Assembly (NCBI RefSeq): GCF_002913745.1
Contig: NZ_PPCG01000020.1
Span: 22,641 to 86,640, forward strand
Origin: Campylobacter concisus
Lineage (GTDB): Bacteria > Campylobacterota > Campylobacteria > Campylobacterales > Campylobacteraceae
Direction of reading: 5' to 3'
DNA: 64,000 nt
This document shows positions 37,980 through 47,823 of the stretch, in pieces; position 1 is the stretch's first letter, and the number at the start of each line of letters is the position of its first letter. The notes beneath the pieces were generated by a model. That model was not told where the DNA came from and made no database searches. It saw only the letters and a list, made by a program, of their open reading frames with translations. The translations under genes were made by a program, and so were the position numbers.

Positions 37980-38471
37980 GGATTTGGCTCTTTTGTAAAT
38001 TTCTAAATAAAAGTGGTCAAATTTGGTTTTTAATAAATTTATCTGCTGCCATCCTGACTAAATGAAATTTCAAATTTATATTGCAAATTTAAAAGAGCTA
38101 GGACTTGTTAAATTTGAACTTTTAATGAGGCAGATAAATTTAAAACTCTGGTAAATTTGACCCTTGTTTGCAAAATCAAATTTAGCTCAAATTTTAACCG
38201 CCATGTTAAATTTGGAGTTTCAAATTTATCTGCTATGACTATTTTTATGCATAAGTTTTAAATTTCTAAATTTTCATGAGTTTGGGCTTATTAAATTTAA
38301 AATTTATTCTTGTGCGTAAAGCCAAATTTAGCCCAAAATTTAACTATATAGATTTTATATTTTTAAAAAATTTATCTGTTGTGGTTAAAAAAAACTAAGC
38401 GATAATGTTTATTGGATTTAGCTCTAAATTTAATAATCGCAGGATCTTATATTTTAAATTTGATTAAAGAA
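37980..38471 (+). other. Gene-free AT-rich stretch dominated by AAATTT
   Basis: About 490 bases between dnaX and the glnA terminator without a credible gene on either strand. AAATTT recurs many times, often in phrases such as CAAATTTAGC and AAATTTGACC. It resembles the 14.2-15.1 kb stretch in style. No RNA structure or mobile-element end was recognised. Confidence 0.5.
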
Positions 38472-38472
38472 G

Positions 38473-38499
38473 TCTCCAAGCTCAAAATGAGCTTGGAGA
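38473..38499 (-). terminator. Terminator of glnA
   Basis: On the minus strand a perfect 12-bp stem (CTCCAAGCTCA side and its partner) with a 3-base loop follows the glnA stop by about 8 bases; the run after it is ACTTCTTTAATC, moderately T-rich. Confidence 0.8.
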
Positions 38500-38506
38500 T
38501 CGCGTT

Positions 38507-39937
38507 TTAGCAAGAGAAGCAGGTTTTAAACTCATAAGCGGTTGGGCGTGCTTCGTAAGGCCAAACCTGAGTTTCAAATTTCATGTGTTGATAAGTGTCG
38601 ATGAAAAGATCACTCATTATCGGTTTTAGGTATTCGTTATCGCGGATAAGCGCTTCAAGGCTGCCACGAAGTGTGTGTGGGAGCTGCTCGATGCCACGCT
38701 CTCTGATCTCATCTAGGTGAAGTTTAAATAAATTTTCATCCATCGGACCAACTGGCTCGTATTTGTTTTTAACGCCGTCAAGCCCTGCCATTAACATCGC
38801 TGAGAAGGCTAGATAAGGGTTTGCTGTGCTATCTGGAAATCTCATCTCAGCTCTAACTGACTTCTCGCCAGCTCCGTAAGGTATGCGGATGCTCGCTGAG
38901 CGGTTTTGGCTCGAGTAGGTTAGGATAGATGGCGCTTCAAAGCCTGGTATTAGGCGTTTGTAGCTGTTTGTGCTTGGGTTTGTGAAGGCTGCAACGCTTC
39001 TTGCGTGTTTTAAAACACCGCCGATGTAGTGCCTTGCAAAGTCACTTAAATTTGCGTAGTTGCCCTCTTTGTAGAATAAATTTTTACCATCTTTCCAGAC
39101 TGATTGATGCACGTGCATGCCGCTGCCGTTGTCGCCGTAGAGTGGTTTTGGCATAAATGTAACTGTCTTGCCGTTTAGGTGAGCGACCATGCGAACGACG
39201 TATTTGTAAATTTGAACGTTGTCAGCAGCCTCAACTAAGTTGCCAAATTTCACGCCGATCTCGCCTTGACCTTGTGCGACTTCGTGGTGTCCTAAAAATA
39301 CTTCAAGACCAACTTGCTCTAAAACCTGCATCATCTCGGCTCTTAGATCGACCATACTGTCGATCGGCTGGGTCATCAAGTAGCCGCCTTTTCTGCGTGG
39401 GCGGTGACCTGTGTTGTAGCTATCTTTGAAGTCCGCAGCGTCGTTCCACTCGCCTTCTTCGCTATCTACTTGATACATCGCGCAGTTTGGGCTGTCGATG
39501 ATTTTTACGTTGTCAAATACAAAAAATTCATTCTCAGGGCCAAAATATGCCTCATCGCCAAGTCCGCTATCTTTTACATATTGCATCGCTCTTTTTGCGA
39601 TCGAGCGAGGGCATTTTTCATAAATTTGACCTTTGTAAATGTCGTAGATATCGCAAAAAACGACGACTGTGATATCAGAGGTAAATGGGTCCAAAAACGC
39701 AGATGTCGCTTCTGGCTTCATTATCATATCGCTCTTGTCGATAGGCTGCCAGCCATTCATCGAGCTAGCGTCCATTGGGATGCCGTTTGTGAAATTCTCT
39801 TTTGTAACAGCTTTTATGTTGTAGCTTATGCTGTGCCAAGCGCCGTTTAGATCGGTAAATCTAAAATCTACAAATTTAACTTCATTTTCTTTGCAAAAAT
39901 CAAAAAAATGATCGATGTTTTGGACAAATTTTCCCAT
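38507..39937 (-). CDS. glnA: Type I glutamine synthetase GlnA
   Basis: GlnA (476 residues) makes glutamine from glutamate, ammonia and ATP as a dodecamer. Family blocks are visible: [26 protein letters not shown] (metal-binding Glu), [28 protein letters not shown], and the ATP site [20 protein letters not shown] split across its core. The position corresponding to the adenylylated Tyr loop (near residue 400) reads [14 protein letters not shown] without an obvious NLYDLP, suggesting no GlnE-type adenylylation. A TACAAT -10 box and AGAAGGAG precede the ATG. Confidence 0.95.
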   Translation of the reverse strand: MGKFVQNIDHFFDFCKENEVKFVDFRFTDLNGAWHSISYNIKAVTKENFTNGIPMDASSMNGWQPIDKSDMIMKPEATSAFLDPFTSDITVVVFCDIYDIYKGQIYEKCPRSIAKRAMQYVKDSGLGDEAYFGPENEFFVFDNVKIIDSPNCAMYQVDSEEGEWNDAADFKDSYNTGHRPRRKGGYLMTQPIDSMVDLRAEMMQVLEQVGLEVFLGHHEVAQGQGEIGVKFGNLVEAADNVQIYKYVVRMVAHLNGKTVTFMPKPLYGDNGSGMHVHQSVWKDGKNLFYKEGNYANLSDFARHYIGGVLKHARSVAAFTNPSTNSYKRLIPGFEAPSILTYSSQNRSASIRIPYGAGEKSVRAEMRFPDSTANPYLAFSAMLMAGLDGVKNKYEPVGPMDENLFKLHLDEIRERGIEQLPHTLRGSLEALIRDNEYLKPIMSDLFIDTYQHMKFETQVWPYEARPTAYEFKTCFSC

Positions 39938-39968
39938 TTTTTATCTCCTTCTGGTTTTTAATTTTCGT

Positions 39969-39974
39969 ATTGTA
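39969..39974 (-). promoter_or_regulatory. Promoter -10 box of glnA
   Basis: TACAAT on the minus strand, with about 25 nt of leader to the ATG at 39937 and an AAGGAG ribosome site. Confidence 0.5.
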
Positions 39975-40024
39975 TCACAAAATTTTATATTTAAGATTAT
40001 TTTTATATTTTATTTGACCCCAAA

Positions 40025-40804
40025 CTAAAATTTTACTAATTCTCTATCTCTGTTTTTAAATATCGCACACTTTGAATACCCCAAATTTCTAGCTATCTGC
40101 TCGCAAATTTCGCCGTTTTTGCTGATATCTTCTTTGGCATGAGCATCTGAGCCAAAGGTGATAGTGATGTCATTTTCAGCGATTAACTCTAGTAAATTTA
40201 CGCTTGGATATTGCTCGCCGATAGGTTTTCTAAAGCCAGCTGCGTTTATCTCAACTACCAAATTTGCCTCTTTTATCGCTTTTATGGCGTTTTGGGCTAA
40301 GATCCTGACATCTTTTTTGGGTAAAAATTTAAATAGCTTTAAAAGATCGATGTGCCCCATGATGTCAAATTTACCAAGCCTAGCCGATCTTTCTATGTGG
40401 TCAAAATACTCCTGCCAAATTTGATCCAGGTCTTTGCCTTCGTAGCCACCGATAAATTCAGGGTTGTCAAACGCCCAGCCGTTAAAAAAATGCACAGAGC
40501 CTATTAGATAATCAACCTTTCTAGCAAAAACTCGCTCGTCCATAAAGCCATCTAAAAAGTCCATCTCATAGCCAAGTAAAATTTCTATCTCACCACTAAA
40601 TTCATCTCTTAAACGTAAAATTTCGTCTTCGTAGCTTTGCATCTCTTCAAATTTCATCCTATAAGCTTCATCGTAGTTCATCGGCGCGTGATCGCTAAAG
40701 CCAAAGTATTTTGTGCCAGCTTTTATGGCGCATCTCACAAATTCTAGCGGTTCGCCAACTGCGTGGTTGCAAAGCGGTGTGTGGTTGTGAAGATCGACGG
40801 TCAT
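40025..40804 (-). CDS. PHP-domain histidinol-phosphatase-like protein
   Basis: A 259-residue metal-dependent phosphoesterase. PHP motifs are visible in order: motif I VDLHNHTPLCNHA at 3-15, FSDHAP, EILLGYEMDF, IGSVHFFNGW, MGHIDLL, and FGSDAHAKEDI. This set matches the HisJ-type histidinol phosphatase family, which would act in histidine synthesis. Substrate cannot be fixed from sequence, since related PHP proteins act on other phosphates. Single gene upstream of glnA on the same strand, separated by 87 bases holding the glnA promoter. Confidence 0.85.
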   Translation of the reverse strand: MTVDLHNHTPLCNHAVGEPLEFVRCAIKAGTKYFGFSDHAPMNYDEAYRMKFEEMQSYEDEILRLRDEFSGEIEILLGYEMDFLDGFMDERVFARKVDYLIGSVHFFNGWAFDNPEFIGGYEGKDLDQIWQEYFDHIERSARLGKFDIMGHIDLLKLFKFLPKKDVRILAQNAIKAIKEANLVVEINAAGFRKPIGEQYPSVNLLELIAENDITITFGSDAHAKEDISKNGEICEQIARNLGYSKCAIFKNRDRELVKF

Positions 40805-40908
40805 TTTTTGCCTTTTAAAGTCGTTTATTTTTCAAAAATGCTACCTAAAATTTGATAAATTTAAAGATAAACGCATACTTTTTAAACTTTCTTTTTATTT
40901 AAATCTTA

Positions 40909-40914
40909 TATAAT
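40909..40914 (+). promoter_or_regulatory. Promoter -10 box for the cheZ-led operon
   Basis: TATAAT within CTTATATAATCAAGG; the expected start near 40921 leaves a 20-nt leader with TTAGGAG before the ATG at 40941. Confidence 0.65.
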
Positions 40915-40940
40915 CAAGGCAAATTTTATTAGGAGCTTTT

Positions 40941-41699
40941 ATGACCCAAGAGGAACTTGACGCGCTTATGGCGGGCGGATTAGAGGATGATTTAGGTGAT
41001 ACTAAAGATGCCAGCCAAGAGGTCGCGGACGTCAAAGAGGAAACAGACGAGGTAGCAGAAGTTGCAGAGGCAATGAGTGCTAAAGCAGATGAGCCACAAG
41101 CAAAGTCAGAGAGTAGCTCAAAACAGGGCGAAAACTACAGAGTGAGTGCAGACGGCGTTTGGCCACCGCCACCACCGACTGAAGACCACAAAATGGTACA
41201 CCAGCTTGATGATGTGACAAGAGATAGCGAAGAGAAAGCTACTCAGATGTTTGACAAGCTTGAGACGATAAATAACTTTTTTATGGACGCTGAGAGCGAC
41301 TCAAACAGCCTAAAAGACGCTATAAACTCAAACGTTGAGCTATTTACGACGCTAAGTGAGAAATTTCCAAATATCGCTGCATTTAGCGAGGCTTTGGAGA
41401 AAAACAACGCACTTCTTGGCACAGTTGATAACATCATCTCAAATTTACAAATGGGACAAGATGAGATCATGATGGCTATGGATATGATGCAGTATCAAGA
41501 CATCCACAGGCAAAAGATCGAGCGTGTTATCAACGTTATGAGAGCACTAAGCAAGTATATGAATACCTTGTTTGAAGGTAAAATAGACGATGAAAAACGT
41601 GTTGGCTCTGCTGTTCATATCGCAGGCGATACAACGACTGAAAACCTAGTCAGCAACGACGACATCGAAGCCTTGATAGAAAGTCTGGGTAAAAAATAG
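40941..41699 (+). CDS. cheZ: CheZ-like chemotaxis phosphatase
   Basis: A 252-residue protein of the remote epsilonproteobacterial CheZ group (Helicobacter HP0170, Campylobacter Cj0700). Residues 187-191 read D-I-H-R-Q inside MQYQDIHRQKIERV, matching the DxxxQ catalytic motif of CheZ on a long helical hairpin (about 90-215). The N-terminus MTQEELDALMAG and an acidic, Pro-rich linker (about 15-85) are unlike enterobacterial CheZ. The C-terminal SNDDIEALIESLGKK may be the CheY-binding tail. It should dephosphorylate CheY-P. It is followed by trhP with a TAGTG overlap. Confidence 0.85.
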   Translation: MTQEELDALMAGGLEDDLGDTKDASQEVADVKEETDEVAEVAEAMSAKADEPQAKSESSSKQGENYRVSADGVWPPPPPTEDHKMVHQLDDVTRDSEEKATQMFDKLETINNFFMDAESDSNSLKDAINSNVELFTTLSEKFPNIAAFSEALEKNNALLGTVDNIISNLQMGQDEIMMAMDMMQYQDIHRQKIERVINVMRALSKYMNTLFEGKIDDEKRVGSAVHIAGDTTTENLVSNDDIEALIESLGKK

Positions 41700-42958
41700 T
41701 GCTAAAAAGGCCTGAGCTTTTATCTCCAGCTGGAAATTTAACAAAACTTAAAATCGCCCTTGAATACGGAGCCGACGCTGTTTATGGCTCGGTGGCTAGC
41801 TTTTCGCTAAGGACTAGATCAGCAAGAGAGTTTAACCTTGAAACATTCAAAGAGGCAATAGACTACACACACGAAAAGGGAAAGAAATTTTATGCGACCA
41901 TAAATGCTTTTCCTTTTAACTCTCAGATAGAGCCGCTAAAAAGGCACTTACAAACCATCTCAGCGATGAAGCCAGATGCCTTTATCATCGCAACTCCAGG
42001 CGTCATGAGCCTAGCAAAAGAGATCGCTCCAGATATCGAGATACACCTCTCCACTCAGGCAAACGTTATGAACGTGCTGGATGCTAAAATTTATCACGAC
42101 ATGGGCGCAAAACGCATTGTTGTGGCTAGAGAGATGAATTTAAAAGATGTTATAAAGATAAAAGAGGAAATTCCAACCCTTGATATCGAAATTTTCGTCC
42201 ATGGCTCGATGTGCTTTGCCTACTCTGGCAGGTGCCTAGTAAGCTCAGTGCAAAGCGGACGTATGTCAAACCGCGGCAGCTGCGCAAATGACTGCAGATT
42301 TAAGTATGAACTCTACGCCAAAAACGAAGAGAGCGGCGTGCTTTTCCGTTTAGAAGAGGACGAAAACGGCACTCACATTATGAACTCAAAGGATCTTTGC
42401 CTCATCTCACACATCAAAGAGATTGTTGATAGCGGTGTTGTTGATAGCTTTAAGATAGAGGGTCGCACAAAGAGCGAGTACTACGCAGCCTGCACGGCAA
42501 GAGCCTATAAAATGGCAATAGATGACGCTATGGATGATAAATTTGACGCGCAAATTTATGAAAATGAGATAAATACGCTGAAAAATCGTGGCTTTACGGA
42601 CGGCTACTTGGTGCATAGACCTTATGAGCGAACCGATACGCAAAACCACGTTAGCAGCCTAGAAGAGGGCACTCATCAGGTAAATGCCATAAGCGAAGAT
42701 GGTGAGTTTTTTAAGTGTAAGTATAAAATTTTCCCAGATAAGGGCTACGAGATCGTAGCACCGACTGGGGCTATTATAGATGATAGTGAAAATGAAATTT
42801 CTAAGGTCTATTCGCAAGATGGCAAGAAATTTATCAAATTTAAGCAACTCATCACCAAAAAAGGCAAGGTCATGAGCGAAATTCACAGCGGCAATGAAAA
42901 TGAGATAAACCTCGGCGTTAAGCTGCCAAAATTTAGTTTTTTAAGGGAGAAAATATGA
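41699..42958 (+). CDS. trhP: U32-family protein, tRNA hydroxylation factor TrhP-like
   Basis: A 419-residue member of the peptidase U32 family. The family signature is visible in VHGSMCFAYSGRCLVSSV with conserved cysteines, followed by NRGSCANDCRF; the N-terminal TIM-barrel part begins RPELLSPAGNLTKLKIAL. In E. coli the YegQ/TrhP group is needed for 5-hydroxyuridine at tRNA position 34, so protease activity is doubtful. GTG start overlapping the cheZ stop by one base; the end overlaps purE by 4 nt. Confidence 0.85.
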   Translation: MLKRPELLSPAGNLTKLKIALEYGADAVYGSVASFSLRTRSAREFNLETFKEAIDYTHEKGKKFYATINAFPFNSQIEPLKRHLQTISAMKPDAFIIATPGVMSLAKEIAPDIEIHLSTQANVMNVLDAKIYHDMGAKRIVVAREMNLKDVIKIKEEIPTLDIEIFVHGSMCFAYSGRCLVSSVQSGRMSNRGSCANDCRFKYELYAKNEESGVLFRLEEDENGTHIMNSKDLCLISHIKEIVDSGVVDSFKIEGRTKSEYYAACTARAYKMAIDDAMDDKFDAQIYENEINTLKNRGFTDGYLVHRPYERTDTQNHVSSLEEGTHQVNAISEDGEFFKCKYKIFPDKGYEIVAPTGAIIDDSENEISKVYSQDGKKFIKFKQLITKKGKVMSEIHSGNENEINLGVKLPKFSFLREKI

Positions 42959-43449
42959 AATTTGTTTCTATTATAATGGGAAGTAAAAGTGACTATGAGA
43001 TCGTTAGCGAGGCGGCAAAGACTCTGGAGAAATTTGGCGTAAAATATGAACTGATAATCAGCTCAGCCCACAGAAGCCCAAAAAGAACTAGCGAGTACGT
43101 CGCAAATGCCGAGAAAAAGGGCGCAAAAGTCTTCATCGCAGCTGCTGGTATGGCGGCTCACCTAGCTGGAGCGATCGCTGCAAACACAACAAAGCCAGTG
43201 ATCGGCATACCAATGGCAGGATCGGCTTTAAGCGGCGTTGATGCACTTTACTCAACTGTGCAAATGCCAAGTGGCATGCCAGTGGCGACCCTAGCTATCG
43301 GCAAGGCTGGCGCAATAAATGCAGCCTATCTTGCGGTGCAAATTTTAGCCCTTGAAGATGAGGGGTTAGCAAGTGTGCTAAAAGCCGACAGAGAGGCAAA
43401 GATAAAGGCTTTAGAGGAAGACTCTTCAAAGGTTGAAGTGATACTATAA
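42955..43449 (+). CDS. purE: N5-carboxyaminoimidazole ribonucleotide mutase PurE
   Basis: PurE (164 residues) converts N5-CAIR to CAIR in purine synthesis. The substrate-binding GSKSDYEIV lies at 9-17, the catalytic His in SSAHRSPKRT, and AAAGMAAHLAGAIAANTTKPV and GVDALYSTVQMPSGMPVATLAI (in part) follow. Normal length. It overlaps trhP by 4 nt and is followed by a GTG-started gene after 11 bases. Confidence 0.95.
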   Translation: MKFVSIIMGSKSDYEIVSEAAKTLEKFGVKYELIISSAHRSPKRTSEYVANAEKKGAKVFIAAAGMAAHLAGAIAANTTKPVIGIPMAGSALSGVDALYSTVQMPSGMPVATLAIGKAGAINAAYLAVQILALEDEGLASVLKADREAKIKALEEDSSKVEVIL

Positions 43450-43460
43450 AAGGAGAAGCG

Positions 43461-43934
43461 GTGCAGACCTATCTTGGAGTTGATGAATTTTGCAAACTTG
43501 TGCACTTGGAGCGCGAAGTTATCGAGGATATGATAAATCGTGGCGTTTTGAAGACCAAAGAGGAAAATGGAGAAATTTTGATAGAAGCGAGCGAGGGAAC
43601 GATGAGCGTGGTGCCTAGCGTTTCGCAAAATTTATCCTTGCAGCCGCAAAGCCAAGATGGTTTTAGCTTTGTCGAAAAGACGATTGGCACGATACTAAAT
43701 TTACATGAAAAAGTGCTTGACGCAAAAGATGAGACGCTTGAGACCTTAAGAAATGAGAATAAATTTTTAAAAGAGGCGCTCATTTCGATGCAAGAGCTCT
43801 ATGACGAAGATAGAAAAACGGTCGAGACGCTTACAAAACAGCTTAAAATTTCACAAGATGAAGTTGAATTTCTAAAACGAAAATACAAGCTTATGTGGAA
43901 CCAAGCGGTTGAAAATTTTAACGGACAAAAGTAG
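43461..43934 (+). CDS. DUF3972-type coiled-coil protein
   Basis: A 157-residue cytosolic protein. Residues 1-50 resemble a MerR/excisionase-like HTH or lysine-rich adaptor (YLGVDEFCKLVHLEREVIEDM), and residues 75-150 are a long coiled coil (NLHEKVLDAKDETLETLRNE and on) ending KRKYKLMWNQAVENF. The GTG start has AGGAG just upstream. In Campylobacter a gene of this type lies between purE and glyQ. Function unknown; the combination suggests a structural or regulatory DNA-binding adaptor. Confidence 0.7.
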   Translation: MQTYLGVDEFCKLVHLEREVIEDMINRGVLKTKEENGEILIEASEGTMSVVPSVSQNLSLQPQSQDGFSFVEKTIGTILNLHEKVLDAKDETLETLRNENKFLKEALISMQELYDEDRKTVETLTKQLKISQDEVEFLKRKYKLMWNQAVENFNGQK

Positions 43935-43937
43935 TTT

Positions 43938-44354
43938 ATGAAGATTATAAATTTAGATGATAGCTTTGAAATTTATGGAGTAAAAACTCGCACTAAAAAT
44001 GAAGATGAAATGGACGGCAACGGCAAAATTCCAGCTTTATGGTCCAAATTTATGAGTGAATACTATGATGGCAAGAGTGAAATTTATAGTGTTTACTGTA
44101 ACTACGAAAGTGATTTTAATGGACATTACGATAACTTCATCGGCATAAGATCGCACCAAAAAGGTGATGAAAATTTAAAGATACAAAGTGGAAAATACGC
44201 TCTTTTTAGTTTTGCAAATGAGCCACAAAATGTTGCAAAATTTTGGGGTGAAATTTGGAGATATTTTGAAAGTAGTGAGCTAGAAAGAGCCTATAAAACG
44301 GACTTTGAAAAATACCTAAAAGATAAAATAGAAATTTATATATCAATAAAATAA
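43938..44354 (+). CDS. GyrI-like effector-binding domain protein
   Basis: A 138-residue single-domain protein resembling the AraC effector-binding/GyrI-like fold: an opening strand ([15 protein letters not shown]), a helix with [11 protein letters not shown], a strand with [21 protein letters not shown] split, the typical SGKYALFSF and a second helix with FWGEIWRYF. Stand-alone members (including integron-associated ones) bind small hydrophobic molecules; the ligand here is unknown. It has no DNA-binding domain. It sits between conserved genes that are adjacent in some Campylobacter, so it may be an insertion. Confidence 0.75.
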   Translation: MKIINLDDSFEIYGVKTRTKNEDEMDGNGKIPALWSKFMSEYYDGKSEIYSVYCNYESDFNGHYDNFIGIRSHQKGDENLKIQSGKYALFSFANEPQNVAKFWGEIWRYFESSELERAYKTDFEKYLKDKIEIYISIK

Positions 44355-44364
44355 AAGGCAAAAA

Positions 44365-45225
44365 ATGACATTTTCACAAATAATACTAACGCTTCAAAAC
44401 TATTGGCAAGAGCAAGGCTGCGTCATACTTCAGCCATACGACATGCCAGCAGGTGCGGGCACATATCATCAAGCGACATTTTTAAGAAGCCTTGGACCAA
44501 AGCCGTGGGCGACCGCATACGTAGCTCCAAGCCGCCGTCCGACTGATGGTAGATACGGCGAAAACCCAAACCGCCTTGGCGCTTACTATCAGTTTCAAGT
44601 GCTCATAAAACCAAGCCCAGAAAATATCCAAGAGCTTTACCTAAAAAGCCTTGAAAGACTTGGTTTAAATTTGAAAAATCACGATATTCGCTTTGTAGAA
44701 GACAACTGGGAGAGCCCGACGCTGGGCGCTTGGGGACTTGGCTGGGAGGTCTGGCTAGACGGCATGGAAGTAACGCAGTTTACCTATTTTCAACAAGTGG
44801 GTGGCATCGCATGCGAGCTCATATCTGGCGAGATAACCTACGGCCTTGAGCGCTTAGCTATGTATCTACAAGACGTAAATAGCGTCTACGACATCGTTTG
44901 GGACGACTCTAATGGCAACATCGTAACCTACGCTGACGTGCATAAACAAGGCGAGTATGAGTGGAGTAAATATAATTTTGAAGTGGCAAACGTTGATATG
45001 CTTTTTAACCAGTTTGAAAATGCATTTAACGAGTGCAAACGCTGCTTGGAGGCTAAAATTTCACTGCCAGCTTACGACTACTGCATGCTTGCAGCTCATA
45101 CATTTAACGTCCTTGATGCGCGCGGAGCGATCAGCGTGACGCAAAGACAAGACTACATCTTAAAAATTCGCGAGCTTGCAAAAGAGTGCGCGCTAACATA
45201 TAAAGAGAGCTTAGAGCAAAAGTAA
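44365..45225 (+). CDS. glyQ: Glycyl-tRNA synthetase alpha subunit
   Basis: GlyQ (286 residues) is the catalytic alpha chain of the heterotetrameric class II glycyl-tRNA synthetase. It begins [20 protein letters not shown] and shows motif 2-like [20 protein letters not shown] (20 residues), then [20 protein letters not shown] in part and the motif 3 [17 protein letters not shown]. The beta subunit glyS is not adjacent. It lies between the GyrI-like gene and nif3. Confidence 0.95.
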   Translation: MTFSQIILTLQNYWQEQGCVILQPYDMPAGAGTYHQATFLRSLGPKPWATAYVAPSRRPTDGRYGENPNRLGAYYQFQVLIKPSPENIQELYLKSLERLGLNLKNHDIRFVEDNWESPTLGAWGLGWEVWLDGMEVTQFTYFQQVGGIACELISGEITYGLERLAMYLQDVNSVYDIVWDDSNGNIVTYADVHKQGEYEWSKYNFEVANVDMLFNQFENAFNECKRCLEAKISLPAYDYCMLAAHTFNVLDARGAISVTQRQDYILKIRELAKECALTYKESLEQK

Positions 45226-45231
45226 AATTTG

Positions 45232-45954
45232 ATGAAAATAGCTGAAATTTATAAAATCTTAGATGAAATTTGCCCATTTGCAAGCCAAGAGTCTTGGGAT
45301 AATAGCGGCCTGCAAGTTGGCTCATTTGACAGCGAATTTGAGCGAATTTATCTAAGCCTTGATATTGATAGCGAGCTTTTGCAAAATGTCTTGCCAAACT
45401 CGCTCATCATCACCCACCATCCGCTCATTTTTAAGGGGTTAAAGTGCCTAGACTACAGCCTCTATCCAAGCTCGCTCATAAGAGAGATGATGATAAAAAA
45501 CATCTCACTCATCTCGCTTCACACAAATGCTGACCTTGCATTTTTAAATGAAAAATTTGTAACGCAGGTTTTGGGGCTTGAAATTTCAAGCAAAGAGGGA
45601 TTTTTGGTCTACGCTGATGTGAATATGAAATTTAGCGAGCTTTGCAAATTTATAAAAGAAAAACTTGGGTTAGAAAATTTAAGAGCCGTTCATGCAAAAG
45701 ATGAAATTTTTAAAATTTGCATCTGCACTGGAAGCGGCGCAGATCTCATGCAAGATGTCAAAGCAGACGCCTTTTTAACGGGCGATCTAAAGTATCACCA
45801 AGCCCTTTATGCAAAGGAAAATGGACTAAATTTGATCGACATAAACCACTATGAAAGTGAGCGTTATTTTAGTGATTTTTTAGCAAAATATTTGCAAAAT
45901 CTAAAAATTGAAGTTATAATAAGCAATTCTAAAAACCCATTTACATATTGCTAA
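45232..45954 (+). CDS. Nif3/YbgI-like dinuclear metal protein
   Basis: A 240-residue member of the Nif3 family (GTP cyclohydrolase I type 2/NIF3). Metal ligands are in IITHHPLIFKG (HH), LHTNADLA (His, Asp) and the C-terminal DINHYESERYF (His, Glu). Function remains uncertain; members have been called GTP cyclohydrolase-like or metal storage proteins. I start at the ATG at 45232 rather than the TTG three bases before. It is followed closely by the flgZ-type zinc-ribbon gene. Confidence 0.85.
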   Translation: MKIAEIYKILDEICPFASQESWDNSGLQVGSFDSEFERIYLSLDIDSELLQNVLPNSLIITHHPLIFKGLKCLDYSLYPSSLIREMMIKNISLISLHTNADLAFLNEKFVTQVLGLEISSKEGFLVYADVNMKFSELCKFIKEKLGLENLRAVHAKDEIFKICICTGSGADLMQDVKADAFLTGDLKYHQALYAKENGLNLIDINHYESERYFSDFLAKYLQNLKIEVIISNSKNPFTYC

Positions 45955-45970
45955 CAAAAAAGGAAACATT

Positions 45971-46678
45971 ATGAATAAATATTTGCAACAATTAGTTGAA
46001 TTATCTGATCTTGACAAACAAATAGATGGTTTCACTCCACGCATACAAGAAGTAGAAAAAGCCTATAAAAGCATAGAAGAAGAGTGTGAAACTATAGCGG
46101 TTAATGTAGAAAGACTTGACGAAGAGGTAAATGATCTAAAATCACAAAAATCAGGCACAAACGCTCATATCGCAGAATTTAGCGCAAAGATCAAAGACGT
46201 GGCTAAAAAAAGCTCAAGTGCAAAAAGCGAAAAAGAGATAAAAGCGCTAGGTCTTGAAGAAGATATCGCAAAAGAGCAACTTGAAGCAGCAAACGAAGAG
46301 ATCGCTAGACTTGAAAAATTAATAGACAATAAAAATGCTCAAAAAGATGAGCTAAATGCTAAAAAAACAGAGCTTGAGGGAAATTTAGAAAAGATAAAAA
46401 GCGAGGTTTCATCTGAGCTTGAAAAGATCGAAAAAGAGCGCAAAGAGGTTTATGCTAAAAAAGATAAACTTGTCGCTGCGATGAACCAAAAAATCCTAGC
46501 ATTTTATGAAAAGATCAGAAAATGGGCTCACAACACAGCCGTTGTGCCTGTTAAAAAACAAGCTTGTTATGGCTGCTTTATGCAGATAAATGATAAAACT
46601 TTCTCTGCGGTTGTAAAAGGCGAAGATATCGTTACTTGCCCGCATTGTGGCAGAATTTTATATAAACAAGAGCAATAA
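45971..46678 (+). CDS. Coiled-coil C4 zinc-ribbon protein, FlgZ (HP0958)-like
   Basis: A 235-residue protein with a long antiparallel coiled coil (about 5-175) and a C-terminal C4 zinc ribbon, CYGC...CPHC (about 198-225). This architecture and the gene position between nif3 and waaA match the epsilonproteobacterial HP0958 group; in Helicobacter that protein stabilises RpoN and binds flagellin mRNA, controlling flagellar assembly. The same role here is inferred. Related zf-RING_7 proteins exist in many bacteria. A TATAAT inside the end of nif3 (45917-45922) could give it its own promoter. Confidence 0.8.
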   Translation: MNKYLQQLVELSDLDKQIDGFTPRIQEVEKAYKSIEEECETIAVNVERLDEEVNDLKSQKSGTNAHIAEFSAKIKDVAKKSSSAKSEKEIKALGLEEDIAKEQLEAANEEIARLEKLIDNKNAQKDELNAKKTELEGNLEKIKSEVSSELEKIEKERKEVYAKKDKLVAAMNQKILAFYEKIRKWAHNTAVVPVKKQACYGCFMQINDKTFSAVVKGEDIVTCPHCGRILYKQEQ

Positions 46679-46686
46679 CACGTTTC

Positions 46687-47823
46687 GTGATAATAATATA
46701 TTATTTTTTAGCCTCAATACTCTACTTTTTTGGGGCTATTTTTCTACTTTTGTTAAGTTTCAAAAAAAAATACCATAGATCGATCCCAGCACGTTTTTTT
46801 CTCTTTGATAATCCTAAATTTAAAGACGCAGATGTGCATTTTCACGCTTGCTCGTTTGGCGAGGTGCAAGCGCTTAAGCCTTTGGTGCAAAAATTTGACA
46901 GCAAAGCCATAAGCGTTGTGACAAATACGGGCTTTGAAGCGGCGAGTAAAATTTGTGCTAACACGAGACTTTTGCCATTTGAAATTTTCTTGCCATTTTG
47001 GTTAAAAAAGAGCAAAATTTTAGTCATTTTTGAGGCTGAGCTTTGGCTCATGCTAGTTTTCATGGCAAAGCTAAAAGGCAGCCGCGTGATACTGATAAAT
47101 GCAAGAATTTCAGATAGAAGCTACAAAAGCTACTTGAAATTTGGCTTTTTTTACAGATATCTTTTTAAATTTATAGATAAAATTTATGCCCAAAGTGAGC
47201 TTGATAAAGAGAGGCTAAAGTCGCTTGGAGCAGGTGAAATAGAGGTCGTTGGCAACATAAAAGCTGCGTTTTTACCAAGTGTGAGTAAAATTTATGAAAA
47301 GCCAAAAGCTAGAGTGATCGTGCTAGCAAGCACGCATACTGGCGAAGAAGAGATGATTTTAGATAATTTAAATTTAAAAGAAAACGATCTATTAATCATC
47401 GCACCACGCCACCCTGAGAGATTTGCAGAGGTGGAAAAGCTAGCTAGCGAGTACGCTAAAAAGCATGATTTTAGCTTTGCTAAATTTAGCCAAAGGCATA
47501 AATTTGAAGCTAAAGTAAATTTGCTTGACACTTTAGGTGAGCTTGTAAATGTCTATGCTATTAGCGATGTAGTCGTGCTTGGTGGCAGTTTTGTGCCAAA
47601 TATCGGCGGGCATAATCCAATCGAGTGCGCGCAATTTAACCCAGTGATAATTAGCGGTGAGTTTATATTTAACCAAAAGGCGTTATTTAGCCTAGTTGAA
47701 AACATCTATATCGCAAAGGCTAGCGAGATCGGCGGCATAATGGGTAGTGACGCCAAAAAGAGCAAGATCGCCGTGCAAGCAAGCGCTGATGCGATCATAG
47801 AAGATATAAGGAGCACTTTATGA
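46687..47823 (+). CDS. waaA: 3-deoxy-D-manno-octulosonic acid transferase WaaA
   Basis: KdtA/WaaA (378 residues) transfers Kdo from CMP-Kdo to lipid A. A membrane anchor at about 2-24 is followed by HACSFGEVQALKPL (with the acidic catalytic residue), VTNTGFEAA, FEAELWLMLV, and the donor-binding VVLGGSFVPNIGGHNPIE, all family blocks. The GTG at 46687 is the only reasonable start and includes the anchor; the ribosome site is weak. Its stop overlaps the next gene by 4 nt. Together with the heptose operon it covers inner-core LOS synthesis. Confidence 0.92.
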   Translation: MIIIYYFLASILYFFGAIFLLLLSFKKKYHRSIPARFFLFDNPKFKDADVHFHACSFGEVQALKPLVQKFDSKAISVVTNTGFEAASKICANTRLLPFEIFLPFWLKKSKILVIFEAELWLMLVFMAKLKGSRVILINARISDRSYKSYLKFGFFYRYLFKFIDKIYAQSELDKERLKSLGAGEIEVVGNIKAAFLPSVSKIYEKPKARVIVLASTHTGEEEMILDNLNLKENDLLIIAPRHPERFAEVEKLASEYAKKHDFSFAKFSQRHKFEAKVNLLDTLGELVNVYAISDVVVLGGSFVPNIGGHNPIECAQFNPVIISGEFIFNQKALFSLVENIYIAKASEIGGIMGSDAKKSKIAVQASADAIIEDIRSTL

